The notes beneath the pieces are model-generated. The model was not told where the DNA came from. It was given only the letters and a program-made list of their open reading frames with translations, and did not search any database. Positions 25,005 to 34,167 of a DNA stretch of 64,000 nt are shown in pieces (within the stretch, counting starts at the first letter, position 1; every line of letters begins with the position of its first letter). The DNA comes from Flavobacterium araucananum (lineage in GTDB: Bacteria; Bacteroidota; Bacteroidia; Flavobacteriales; Flavobacteriaceae). The position numbers and the translations under genes were made by a program. Location of the stretch: positions 1 to 64,000 of the forward strand of contig NZ_MUGS01000035.1 of the NCBI RefSeq assembly GCF_002222055.1. The letters are read 5' to 3'.

Positions 25005-25733
25005 TTAGAAATTTGGACTTAAGTCGTATTTCTTGTAAAATTTATCCAAAACATCAACTACTTCATCTTCAGTATCTACGATCTTGAATAAGTTTAAATC
25101 TTCCGGGCTTACGGTATGCATTTTTTCTACCAAAACAGTTTTTACCCATTCGATCAATCCAGACCAAAATTCAACTCCAACTAATATAATTGGAAATTTT
25201 CCAATTTTTTTAGTCTGAATCAATGTAATTGCTTCAAACATTTCGTCAAGAGTTCCAAAACCTCCCGGCATAACCACAAAACCTTGCGAATATTTTACGA
25301 ACATTACTTTTCTCACAAAGAAATAATCGAAATTCAGGTTTTTATCGTGATCAATATACGGGTTAAAATGCTGCTCAAAAGGGAGTTCGATGTTTAAACC
25401 AACAGATGTTCCCCCTCCTAAATGTGCTCCTTTATTTCCAGCTTCCATAATTCCGGGACCACCTCCTGTGATCACACCGTAACCAGCTTTACTGATTTTA
25501 TAAGCAATTTTTTCGGCCAATAAATAGTATTTATCCTCCGGTTTTGTTCTAGCCGATCCAAAAATAGATACACAAGGACCAATACGTCCCATGCTTTCGT
25601 AACCATTTACAAATTCGGCCATGATCTTAAAAATCGCCCAGCTATCATTTGTTCTAATTTCATTCCACGTTTTTTGTTTCAAACGATCCTGAATTACTTT
25701 GTCCTCATCATTATCAAAATCTTCTAATCTCAT
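25005..25733 (-). CDS. LOG family protein (TIGR00730 Rossmann fold)
   Basis: A 242-residue Rossmann-like protein of the LOG/lysine-decarboxylase-like family, whose characterised members release free cytokinin or hydrolyse nucleoside monophosphates to base and ribose 5-phosphate. VITGGGPGIMEAGNKGAHLGGG and VMPGGFGTLDEMFEAITLIQTKKIG (the PGGxGTxxE motif) are both intact. Single gene with its own terminator. The physiological role in bacteria is usually nucleotide salvage, which is inferred here. Confidence 0.9.
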   Translation of the reverse strand: MRLEDFDNDEDKVIQDRLKQKTWNEIRTNDSWAIFKIMAEFVNGYESMGRIGPCVSIFGSARTKPEDKYYLLAEKIAYKISKAGYGVITGGGPGIMEAGNKGAHLGGGTSVGLNIELPFEQHFNPYIDHDKNLNFDYFFVRKVMFVKYSQGFVVMPGGFGTLDEMFEAITLIQTKKIGKFPIILVGVEFWSGLIEWVKTVLVEKMHTVSPEDLNLFKIVDTEDEVVDVLDKFYKKYDLSPNF

Positions 25734-25794
25734 TTTAGGTATTTTAATTATTTATATTTTTATTTTTAGCTGTGTCGTTTTTATTATAGTCAAG

Positions 25795-25888
25795 AGAAGG
25801 AGCTATTTCCTGCTGTCTGCTATATCTTTTCCTGTCCGCCGCCGCGGACCACAAAAGGATGCCGCTCCCATCAGGGCTAGGGCATTAG
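25795..25888. repeat. GC-rich palindromic repeat between two minus-strand genes
   Basis: A sharp GC-rich island in AT-rich DNA. It centres on GTCCGC (25834-25839) and GCGGAC (25844-25849) with four bases between, and continues to AAAAGGATGCCGCTCCC. Base composition is unlike its neighbours. I recognise the wording as a type of dispersed repeat in Flavobacterium, but only one copy is in this window. Confidence 0.6.
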
Positions 25889-25933
25889 TTTTCAATTGAA
25901 ACATTGTTTTATAAAAGAAAAATTGTCTTTTAA

Positions 25934-26293
25934 TTAATACGTTTGTTCCTCAATTGATTTTGTAATCTTGCTTTTTACCTTTCCGGTATGTTCAGTAGTT
26001 TTAGACTCTATCAGCATTATCGAACATTCCTCAATTGATGAGACCCTGTGATTGATGCCTTTTTTTACAACAAACAAATCGCCTTTTCTCATGGTAAAAG
26101 AGGGTTGGTTTTCAATTTCCATTAAAAGTTCACCATCTATAATGTAAAATAACTCATCTTCATTCTCGTGATTATGCCACGGCACTTCTTGACCTTTTAT
26201 TTTTGCTACCTTAATATATTGATCGTTTACTTCATCAATTATTTTAGGCGAAAAATATTGGTCCACAGCAGTTAACTTCTCTTTCAGATTCAT
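25934..26293 (-). CDS. Cupin-domain protein
   Basis: A 119-residue single-domain cupin. Motif 1 is VPWHNHENEDELFYIIDGELLMEI with metal-ligand histidines and glutamate; motif 2 is GDLFVVKKGINHRVSS with the last histidine. Such small cupins bind a metal and may be sugar or amino-acid isomerases, dioxygenases or ligand sensors; the activity here is unknown. The ATG at 26293 is preferred to one at 26323, because MNLKEKLTAVDQYFSPK matches the usual cupin N-terminus. Confidence 0.85.
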   Translation of the reverse strand: MNLKEKLTAVDQYFSPKIIDEVNDQYIKVAKIKGQEVPWHNHENEDELFYIIDGELLMEIENQPSFTMRKGDLFVVKKGINHRVSSIEECSIMLIESKTTEHTGKVKSKITKSIEEQTY

Positions 26294-26632
26294 AGATTTT
26301 ATCTTATGTCTTGCCAAAATCAAACGCTTTGATAAAAAGGGCGTACTAAATTACAGCTTTTTTCGAGAATTGTTATAGAAATAGGGATTTATTAATTTAA
26401 ATGTAACATTTCTTTATTTAATCTCTAGGTTGATTATTCATTATCAGTCAATTGAATAAGTGTAAAAACTCTCAGATTTTATCTTGAAATTACCGTGTTC
26501 AAACATTTAATTCATTATTAAATATTTTGAAGATTAAAGATAGTACAAAATAAAAATGATGCACTATATTAACCTTTGTCAAGGTTTAAAACGTTGACAA
26601 AGGTGTTGTACTAAATATGTAGAGCAAAGCTG
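26294..26632. other. Intergenic region with an 11-bp perfect inverted repeat
   Basis: No gene is seen in these 339 AT-rich bases. A perfect inverted repeat, ACCTTTGTCAA (26572-26582) with TTGACAAAGGT (26594-26604) and an 11-base loop, lies 29 bp beyond the uvrA stop. It lacks an adjacent T-run, so it may be a weak terminator, an mRNA 3'-end stabiliser or an operator. Confidence 0.6.
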
Positions 26633-29467
26633 TTATGCCTCTAACTCTTTTTTCAAGAACTTTGCTGTATAACTTTTTTTACTTTTCGCTACTTCTTCAG
26701 GAGTTCCTTTGGCGATCAATTGTCCGCCGCCTTTTCCGCCTTCTGGACCAATATCGATAATATAATCGGCAAGTTTAATAACGTCCATATTATGTTCGAT
26801 CACTAAAATTGTATTTCCTTTATCAACCAATTTATTGATCACGTCCATTAAAACGCGAATATCTTCAAAATGTAAACCTGTAGTAGGTTCATCCAGGATA
26901 TAAAAAGTATTTCCCGTATCTTTTTTAGACAATTCTCCGGCTAGTTTTATACGTTGTGCTTCACCACCGGAAAGTGTTGTACTTTGTTGTCCAAGTGTGA
27001 TATATCCTAAACCAACATCTTGTATTGTTTTTACTTTTCTATAAATTTTCGGAATCATTTCAAAAAACGGAACCGCTTCATCAACTGTCATATTCAATAC
27101 ATCCGAGATAGATTTTCCTTTATAGCGAATCTCCAGAGTTTCTCTGTTAAAACGTTTCCCCTGACAGGTTTCACATTCTACATAAACATCCGGTAAAAAG
27201 TTCATTTCGATAGTTCGAACCCCAGAACCTTCACAGGTTTCGCAACGTCCGCCTTTTACATTAAAACTAAAACGTCCCGCTTTGTAACCCCTAATCATAC
27301 TTTCAGACGTCATCGTAAACAAGTTTCTAATTTCGGTAAAAACCTCTGTATAAGTCGCCGGATTCGAACGTGGCGTTCTCCCAATAGGACTTTGGTCAAT
27401 ATCAATTACTTTGTCTATATGTTCAAGACCTTCAATTTTTTTATAAGGTTGCGGTTTTTTTACGCCGTTAAAATAATAGGCATTCAAAATAGGGTAGAGG
27501 GTTTCGTTTATCAAAGTAGATTTTCCGCTTCCAGAAACTCCTGTTACACAAATCAACTGCCCCAAAGGCAATTCGATCGAGACATTTTTAAGATTGTTTC
27601 CTGTTGCTCCGGTTAGTTTCAGGAACTTTCCATTTCCTTTACGCCGCTCTTTGGGAATTTCCAATTTCATTTTACCATTCAAATATTGAGCAGTAATAGT
27701 ATTTGATTTTAAAGTTTCTGCCGGAGTTCCAATACTTATAATTTCACCACCATATTTACCTGCTTTTGGTCCAATATCAATTACATAATCAGCACGTTCG
27801 ATCATGTCCTTATCATGCTCTACTACAATAACTGAGTTTCCTATATCACGTAATTGTTCTAAGGAGTGAATTAGCTTTTCATTATCTCGTTGGTGCAAAC
27901 CAATACTTGGTTCATCCAGAATGTATAAAACACCAACCAATTGTGAACCAATTTGTGTGGCGAGACGAATACGTTGTGCTTCACCACCCGAAAGTGATTT
28001 TGAACTTCGGCTTAAAGCAAGATAATTCAAACCAACATTCATTAGAAAATTTAAACGGTCTTTGATTTCTTTTACAACTTCTGAGGCAATCAAAAGTTGT
28101 TTTTCAGACAAGTGGCTATTTAAATCCTGAAACCAAATGGTTAGGTCAGAAATATCCATATCACACAATTCAACGATATTTTTGCCGTTGATTTTAAAGA
28201 ATAATGCTTCTTTTTTTAGACGGGAACCATCGCAAACCGGACAATTTACTTCATCCATAAAATCCTTTGCCCAACGTTTTATTGTCGTCGAAGCACTTTC
28301 ATCATATTGATTTTTGATGAAATGCGAGATTCCTTCAAAATCAATTTTATAATCGCGGGTTACACCTAAGTCTTTAGAATTTACTGTAAATTTATCCTTT
28401 CCGCCATGTAAAATCATGTTCATGGCTTCTTCCGGAATTTTTTCGATTGGATCCGTTATTTTAAAACTAAATTTCTCTCCAATAACTTCCAGTTGTTTAA
28501 AAATCCAGGACGATTTATATTCCCCAAGCGGAGCAAAACCACCGGCTTTTATCGATAATTTAGGATTCGGGATAATTTTCTTGACATTAATTTCATGCAC
28601 CGTTCCTAACCCATTGCAATGTGGGCAAGCTCCTTTTGGAGAGTTGAACGAGAATAAATTAGGTTCCGGGTTTTGATATGAAATTCCGGTTGTAGGACAC
28701 ATCAGGTTTCTACTAAAATAGCGCACTTCATTCGTATCCTGATCTAAAATCATCAGGACATTTTCGCCATGATGCATTGCAGTATTAATACTTTCTGATA
28801 ATCTTTTTTGATTGTCCTCAGTATCTTCAATCAACATCCTGTCTACTACAATTTCGATATCATGCGTTTTATAACGGTCTAATTTCATTCCTGAAACCAA
28901 ATCCTGTACCTCTCCATTTACACGAACCTTAAGAAATCCCTGTTTGGTAATTTGCTGGAATAATTCGGCATAATGACCTTTTCTGGCTCTAATAACAGGA
29001 GCAAGGATATTGATGCGTTTTCCTTTAAAATCCTGAATGATCAAATCTTTAATTTGTTCATCAGAGTAGGAAACCATTTTTTCGCCTGTGTTGTAGCTGT
29101 AAGCATCAGCACCACGAGCATAAAGAAGTCTCAGGAAATCGTATATTTCTGTAATAGTTCCAACTGTAGAACGCGGACTCTTACTGGTTGTTTTTTGTTC
29201 GATCGCAATAACTGGCGAAAGTCCGTCGATTTTATCAACATCCGGACGTTCTAAGCCACCTAGAAATTGTCTGGCATAGGCCGAAAACGTTTCTACATAA
29301 CGACGTTGTCCTTCGGCATAGATGGTATCAAATGCCAATGAGGATTTTCCCGAACCTGATAAACCGGTAATAACCACCAGTTTCTCACGCGGAATAGAAA
29401 TATCTATATTTTTTAGATTATGAACTCTTGCACCAAGAACTTCAATAGTATTGTCTTTTTCTAACAT
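26633..29467 (-). CDS. uvrA: Excinuclease ABC subunit A
   Basis: DNA-damage recognition ATPase of nucleotide excision repair, 944 residues. It has two ABC modules: Walker A GLSGSGKSSLAF and GVSGSGKSTLIN, and signatures LSGGEAQRIRLA and LSGGEAQRIKLA. Zinc-binding cysteine pairs are seen at CPHCNGLG, CPVCDGSR, CETCEGSG and CETCQGKR. The ATG at 29467 is used rather than a TTG at 29479. A -7 box TAACTTTG lies on the minus strand at 29484-29491, so transcription should start only about ten bases before the ATG. Confidence 0.97.
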   Translation of the reverse strand: MLEKDNTIEVLGARVHNLKNIDISIPREKLVVITGLSGSGKSSLAFDTIYAEGQRRYVETFSAYARQFLGGLERPDVDKIDGLSPVIAIEQKTTSKSPRSTVGTITEIYDFLRLLYARGADAYSYNTGEKMVSYSDEQIKDLIIQDFKGKRINILAPVIRARKGHYAELFQQITKQGFLKVRVNGEVQDLVSGMKLDRYKTHDIEIVVDRMLIEDTEDNQKRLSESINTAMHHGENVLMILDQDTNEVRYFSRNLMCPTTGISYQNPEPNLFSFNSPKGACPHCNGLGTVHEINVKKIIPNPKLSIKAGGFAPLGEYKSSWIFKQLEVIGEKFSFKITDPIEKIPEEAMNMILHGGKDKFTVNSKDLGVTRDYKIDFEGISHFIKNQYDESASTTIKRWAKDFMDEVNCPVCDGSRLKKEALFFKINGKNIVELCDMDISDLTIWFQDLNSHLSEKQLLIASEVVKEIKDRLNFLMNVGLNYLALSRSSKSLSGGEAQRIRLATQIGSQLVGVLYILDEPSIGLHQRDNEKLIHSLEQLRDIGNSVIVVEHDKDMIERADYVIDIGPKAGKYGGEIISIGTPAETLKSNTITAQYLNGKMKLEIPKERRKGNGKFLKLTGATGNNLKNVSIELPLGQLICVTGVSGSGKSTLINETLYPILNAYYFNGVKKPQPYKKIEGLEHIDKVIDIDQSPIGRTPRSNPATYTEVFTEIRNLFTMTSESMIRGYKAGRFSFNVKGGRCETCEGSGVRTIEMNFLPDVYVECETCQGKRFNRETLEIRYKGKSISDVLNMTVDEAVPFFEMIPKIYRKVKTIQDVGLGYITLGQQSTTLSGGEAQRIKLAGELSKKDTGNTFYILDEPTTGLHFEDIRVLMDVINKLVDKGNTILVIEHNMDVIKLADYIIDIGPEGGKGGGQLIAKGTPEEVAKSKKSYTAKFLKKELEA

Positions 29468-29483
29468 AAATTTGAGCAAAACG

Positions 29484-29491
29484 CAAAGTTA
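29484..29491 (-). promoter_or_regulatory. -7 element of the uvrA promoter
   Basis: TAACTTTG on the minus strand, a full TAnnTTTG match 16 bp upstream of the chosen ATG. No TTG was found at the usual -33 distance. Confidence 0.5.
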
Positions 29492-29551
29492 CCACTTTGA
29501 TTTATTCTTTTGACCCTAGACTACAAAACTTTATGTTACAATTAGTAACAA

Positions 29552-29577
29552 AAAACGCTAACCTAAGTTAGCGTTTT
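29552..29577 (-). terminator. Terminator overlapping the fic stop codon
   Basis: An 11-bp perfect stem, AAAACGCTAAC (29552-29562) with GTTAGCGTTTT (29567-29577), four-base loop. The TAA stop of the fic gene is inside the stem. Confidence 0.85.
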
Positions 29578-30521
29578 CTTTTTCTGGTTGCCATATATTC
29601 TTCGATAGCTTCTTTGGTAGTATACCAATTTCGACCTTCTTTATAAGCGTCTATTTTTCCGGTTCTGGCCAATAAACTAACGTATTCCTGACCATAAGGG
29701 GCATTTGGCTCGCTTACAATATTTTGTATGGGCTGATAATCATAAGTGCTTCCCGGCATCGAACTTAAGTATATGTTGAGTGTGCGCTCTAAAGCCTGAC
29801 ACATCAAAAGGGTAAGTTTTTGATAATTGCCAGTATTAGCCTGATTTAATGCTTCGTAGTATTTCTTTCTGTCATTTTTTAGAATAATAGCAGGCGGAAA
29901 ACCACAACGCATTAATAATAAATTCATACTTAAACGAACGGTTCGACCATTTCCATCAAAGAAAGGATGAATCCAGACTAATTTATGATGGTATATGGTT
30001 GCGAGTTCAATATCATTTAATCCTAAAGGGTTTATATTGATAAAAGCTATTAATTCGTCAAGATAATCTGAAACTTTATTCGCATTTGGCGGCATAAAAT
30101 TAGCTCCTGAAATACGAACACCTCCATTGCGCAAGCGTCCTGCAAAATCATCTTCTATAGAGCGTAAGACCAAACCATGAATCGATAAAATATCGATGCT
30201 TCGCAGGTTGTAATTTTCATCTACAATGGTATACAAATAATCAATTGCTTTATCATGATTGTGTGTTTCAAAATGTTCCCGAAGCGATTTTCCTTTTATG
30301 GTAATTCCTTCCTGAATCACCATTTGGGTTTCACGCAAGCTCATAGTGTTTCCTTCAATACTGTTAGAATTGTAGGTCCATTCGAGAGATAAACTTTCGC
30401 GAATTTTATGTAAAGCAATGTTGGGCAATGGTCTGCTGTTTTGCAAATCAAGCCTTTTTTGGTACAATCGATCAAATGTTGATTGAAATTCTTCTCTGTA
30501 TGTTAAGTCTATATTCCACAT
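29568..30521 (-). CDS. Fic family protein
   Basis: A 317-residue Fic-domain protein, expected to transfer AMP (or another phosphate-containing group) to a hydroxyl of a target protein. The catalytic motif HPFFDGNGR is intact at residues 185-193. An N-terminal inhibitory helix carries S52-xxx-E56-G57, the (S/T)xxxE(G/N) motif of class II Fic proteins, so activity should be self-limited. The last 60 residues (EYVSLLARTGKIDAYKEGRNWYTTKEAIEEYM) resemble an excisionase-like winged helix, suggesting DNA binding. The target is unknown. Confidence 0.9.
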   Translation of the reverse strand: MWNIDLTYREEFQSTFDRLYQKRLDLQNSRPLPNIALHKIRESLSLEWTYNSNSIEGNTMSLRETQMVIQEGITIKGKSLREHFETHNHDKAIDYLYTIVDENYNLRSIDILSIHGLVLRSIEDDFAGRLRNGGVRISGANFMPPNANKVSDYLDELIAFININPLGLNDIELATIYHHKLVWIHPFFDGNGRTVRLSMNLLLMRCGFPPAIILKNDRKKYYEALNQANTGNYQKLTLLMCQALERTLNIYLSSMPGSTYDYQPIQNIVSEPNAPYGQEYVSLLARTGKIDAYKEGRNWYTTKEAIEEYMATRKRKR

Positions 30522-30528
30522 AATCCCA

Positions 30529-30582
30529 CAAAGATACTTCTTAATATCGGGTAATTCAATTTTTTAACTTATCCGATATTAA
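30529..30582 (-). promoter_or_regulatory. fic promoter with overlapping palindrome
   Basis: On the minus strand TTG (30557-30559), 20 bases, TATCTTTG (30529-30536). A 14-bp inverted repeat with one mismatch, arms 30541-30554 (TTAATATCGGGTAA) and 30569-30582, straddles the -33 element. It could be an operator or, less likely without a T-run, a terminator for the upstream ClC gene. Confidence 0.6.
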
Positions 30583-30584
30583 CG

Positions 30585-32369
30585 CTATTCAATTGTCATT
30601 GAACGAAGTTTGGTTCTGTAGGCTTCAAGTGCTATAGATTTAGAAATAAATCCAAAGTATTTTTCATTTCGTAAAACAGGCAGAAAGGCTGTTTTTGATT
30701 GTTCGAATTTACTCATTACGATTTCCATACTGTCATTCGATGAGATTGTAGTGGGGGGTACTTTCATAACATCTTTGATCAGGGTATACTTTACACGATA
30801 ATTATTAAAGATAATTTCTCGAATATCGTTAAAGTGAACAATCCCAACAAGATCTTTATCGTTGTTAACTACAGCAAATACAACTTGGTTAGAATGTGAA
30901 ATAAGGTCTACTAATTTGCTTAGATTTTCATCAGGGTGAACCGTCAGATAATCACATTGAATAATGGTATCAATATCCAGAGTAGAAAGGATGTTTGAAT
31001 CTTTATTACTCGTAAAAGCGTGCCCTTTTTTGGCAAGACCTTTTACATCAAGAGAATATTTTTCGAAACGTTTAGAAATAGCAAAACTTATCGAAGAAAC
31101 AATCATAAGCGGAATCATCAGGCTATAACCTCCGGTGATTTCAGCGATTAAGAAAATAGCGGTAAGTGGCGCATGAAACAATCCGCTCAGGATACCGGCC
31201 ATTCCAACCATCGTAAAATTACTAATTGGTAATTTTGCTAAACCAATAAGGTTGATAAATTTGGAGAAAAAATAGCCCAGATAGGATCCTAAAAATAGCG
31301 ATGGAGCAAAATTTCCTCCGTTTCCGCCACTACCAATCGTTAAACCTGAAGCAAATACTTTTACCATCATCGTGCATCCTACAAAAAGGAGTAAAACCCA
31401 CTGATTGTTTCTAAAATCTCCAAATAAAGTATTGTCTAGTATTTTTCCCGGATCAGATTCAGAAAGTGTCTTGATGCTTTCGTATCCCTCTCCAAAAAGA
31501 GTTGGAAAAATAAAAATAAGCAATGCTAAAAGGGAAGAACCAAACAAAGCTTTTCTATACGGGCTCATTTTTGATTTCGAAAAATAGTGTTCAACTCTTT
31601 GAAAATTTCGAGCATAATAAACCGCTATAAATCCGGTTAGCAATCCTAATAAGACATAAAAAGGAATATTATGATAGTTAAAAGCTTCTTGTTTTTTGAA
31701 GGAAAGTAAAATGGTTTCATCCAATAAAATTGCCGAGACCAAAGCACCTGTTGCAGCAGAGATCATAATTGGCGTAAATGCCGAAATACTCACATCAACC
31801 AGTAAAACTTCTATAGCAAAAAGAACTCCGGCAATTGGAGCATTAAAAGCGGCAGAAATTCCGGCTGCAACACCGCAACCAATAAGTAACGTTCTGTCTT
31901 TATAAGGTAATTTATAATTCTGGGCAAAGTTAGATCCAAAAGCTGCTCCCGTAATTACGATAGGACTTTCTAATCCCGCAGACCCTCCTAAACCAACGGT
32001 CAAAGAGCTCGTAATAATTTGGGCATACATTTGCTTTTTGGGTATAATGCTCGCTTTTTTGGCAACGGCATACAAAATCTGTGAAGTACCTTTTTCGATA
32101 CTTCCGTTTAGAATTCTTTTGACCACAAAAACCGTCAATACAATTCCGATAATTGGAAGAATACTGTTAATGAAACTCAATTTTAGAATTCCGTTGATAT
32201 AAGTTGCAAAAGAGAAAACGCTATGGGCAAAAGTTTTTAAAACGATTACAGCCAATGAGCACGAAACACCAATTAAAACACTTGATAAAAAAATAAATTG
32301 CTTTGGGGTCATTAATGATTGTGCCAAAGCGATGATGCTTTCTAGTCTTCTAAAATATTTTTTTAGCAT
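30585..32369 (-). CDS. ClC-family chloride channel/antiporter with CBS domains
   Basis: A 594-residue membrane protein with about ten transmembrane helices, moving chloride (or fluoride/proton) across the inner membrane. Ion-pathway motifs are GSAGLESPIV, where the glutamate matches the gating glutamate, and GSGGNGGNFAPSLFLG. The cytoplasmic C-terminal part, about residues 455-585, has two CBS domains (CDYLTVHPDENLSKLVDLI and KVPPTTISSNDSMEIVMSKF) which may bind nucleotides. Whether it is a channel or an antiporter cannot be told. Confidence 0.93.
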   Translation of the reverse strand: MLKKYFRRLESIIALAQSLMTPKQFIFLSSVLIGVSCSLAVIVLKTFAHSVFSFATYINGILKLSFINSILPIIGIVLTVFVVKRILNGSIEKGTSQILYAVAKKASIIPKKQMYAQIITSSLTVGLGGSAGLESPIVITGAAFGSNFAQNYKLPYKDRTLLIGCGVAAGISAAFNAPIAGVLFAIEVLLVDVSISAFTPIMISAATGALVSAILLDETILLSFKKQEAFNYHNIPFYVLLGLLTGFIAVYYARNFQRVEHYFSKSKMSPYRKALFGSSLLALLIFIFPTLFGEGYESIKTLSESDPGKILDNTLFGDFRNNQWVLLLFVGCTMMVKVFASGLTIGSGGNGGNFAPSLFLGSYLGYFFSKFINLIGLAKLPISNFTMVGMAGILSGLFHAPLTAIFLIAEITGGYSLMIPLMIVSSISFAISKRFEKYSLDVKGLAKKGHAFTSNKDSNILSTLDIDTIIQCDYLTVHPDENLSKLVDLISHSNQVVFAVVNNDKDLVGIVHFNDIREIIFNNYRVKYTLIKDVMKVPPTTISSNDSMEIVMSKFEQSKTAFLPVLRNEKYFGFISKSIALEAYRTKLRSMTIE

Positions 32370-32444
32370 TCTGTTTGTAAAAAGTTAGGAAAACCACAAA
32401 TTTAACTCATAATGTTTTAATATAAATAAAAATACGCAACTAAA

Positions 32445-34127
32445 TTAAAAACCAACCGCAGTATCGTCTCCACGAAAATCTGCGCCGCCTTCGAGTTTGT
32501 TGTCCGGTAGCACTAAAATACAATCTAATTTACCAATTACCGGCGTATTTTTTTCATTGATTAGATATCCTTTTGCTTTAAGCTTATCAATTGTTTTTGT
32601 GTCAAAAGCATTGGGTTCGAAAGTAATTAGATCCGGTAACCATTGATGATGAAAACGCGGAGCATTTACAGCTTCCTGCATACTAAAATTGTATTCGTAA
32701 ACATTTAAAATAGCTTGAAGTACAGTAGTTATAATGGTCGACCCGCCAGGAGAACCAACAACCATAAATAATTTCCCGTTTTTTTCGACAATTGTTGGAG
32801 TCATAGAACTTAACATTCTTTTTTGAGGAGCAATGCTATTTGCTTCATTTCCTACCAGACCAAACATATTTGGAGATCCTGGTTTAGCACTAAAATCATC
32901 CATTTCGTTGTTTAAAAAGAAACCTAAATCATCACAATAATATTTTGAACCGTAACCATCATTTAGCGTCGTTGTTGCAGCAACTGCATTTCCTTGTGCA
33001 TCGACAATCGAATAATGGGTCGTTTCGGTGCTTTCGTTAAAATTTACTTTTCCTTCTTTGATTTCTGATGATAAACTGGCTTTGTTGACATCAAAATTCG
33101 ACATTCTGTTTTTTAAATACGTATCAGACAATAAACCGTTAATTGGAATTTTTACAAAATCAGGATCTCCTAAAAATTGGCTTCTGTCAGCATAGGCACG
33201 TCTTTCGGCTTCTACAATTACCTGAATAGATTCTTCAGAATTATGTCCCATCTTGGATAAATCATAAGGAGCAATCATTTTCATGATTTGTGCCAGACAT
33301 ATTCCGCCACTACTAGGAGGTGACATCGAAGTGATTTTTAAATCTTTATATTTAAATTGCAAAGGCTTTCTCCATTTAGCTTCATATTTAGCTAAATCCT
33401 GGAGCGTAATAATTCCACCTTTCTTCTGAAGATAATTCACTAAAATTTTAGCAGTTTCGCCTTTATAAAATTCATCTCTTCCATTTTTTGCAATTCGTTT
33501 CAATGTATTTGCCAGAGCCGGATATTTTATAGTATCATTTTCTTTAAAATTGCCTGCCAAAAGTGTATTTGGACCGTTTATTTTTACAATAACATCATGA
33601 TAATCCTGAAGTCTTTTTTCCTGCTTTTTGGTTACAACTACACCTCTTTCTGCTAAAGCAATAACAGGTTTCAAAATTTCGGACATGGGCAAAGAACCTA
33701 ATTTTTTATGTACAGCAAAAACACCTGCAATAGTTCCCGGAACACCAATAGCCAAAGCTGTTTCGGTACTTTTACCTTTAATAACATTTCCCTCTTTATC
33801 CAGAAACATATCTTTTGTGGCAGCCAATGGCGCTTTTTCGCGATAATCTAAAGAACCAACTTCGCCATTTGCTTTTCGATATACCATAAAACCACCACCA
33901 CCAATATTTCCGGCATAAGGATACGCAACCGCAAGAGCAAGCTCTGTCGCAACCATAGCATCAAAAGCATTTCCTCCTTTTTGTATAATTTCTGCCCCAA
34001 CTTTTGAAGCTTCCTGACGTGCAGAAACAACCATGGCTTTTGTGGTTACCAATCCGGTAGGTTTTGCAGTTTGTTGCGCAAAACTACAAATAGAAATAAA
34101 GCTGAATAATAGTGCTATTCTTTTCAT
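32445..34127 (-). CDS. ggt: Gamma-glutamyltransferase
   Basis: Periplasmic N-terminal-nucleophile hydrolase that cleaves glutathione and other gamma-glutamyl compounds, 560 residues. A signal peptide (MKRIALLFSFISICSFAQ) is present. The precursor self-cleaves before the first threonine of TTHYSIVDAQGNAVAATTTLN, which is T369 here; the small-subunit motifs SSMTPTIVEKNGKLFMVVGSPGGSTI are intact. A run of lysines typical of cytoplasmic forms is absent. The next gene, AcpH-like, starts 40 bp away on the same strand in the upstream direction. Confidence 0.95.
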   Translation of the reverse strand: MKRIALLFSFISICSFAQQTAKPTGLVTTKAMVVSARQEASKVGAEIIQKGGNAFDAMVATELALAVAYPYAGNIGGGGFMVYRKANGEVGSLDYREKAPLAATKDMFLDKEGNVIKGKSTETALAIGVPGTIAGVFAVHKKLGSLPMSEILKPVIALAERGVVVTKKQEKRLQDYHDVIVKINGPNTLLAGNFKENDTIKYPALANTLKRIAKNGRDEFYKGETAKILVNYLQKKGGIITLQDLAKYEAKWRKPLQFKYKDLKITSMSPPSSGGICLAQIMKMIAPYDLSKMGHNSEESIQVIVEAERRAYADRSQFLGDPDFVKIPINGLLSDTYLKNRMSNFDVNKASLSSEIKEGKVNFNESTETTHYSIVDAQGNAVAATTTLNDGYGSKYYCDDLGFFLNNEMDDFSAKPGSPNMFGLVGNEANSIAPQKRMLSSMTPTIVEKNGKLFMVVGSPGGSTIITTVLQAILNVYEYNFSMQEAVNAPRFHHQWLPDLITFEPNAFDTKTIDKLKAKGYLINEKNTPVIGKLDCILVLPDNKLEGGADFRGDDTAVGF

Positions 34128-34167
34128 AAAAATAATCGTATTTTGTTTTTATAGAATCGTATTGATT

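Noticed and set aside
29467..29479. uvrA start at the TTG at 29479
   Set aside because: The ATG at 29467 immediately precedes the conserved N-terminus; the -7 box at 29484 would place the transcription start at or downstream of the TTG.
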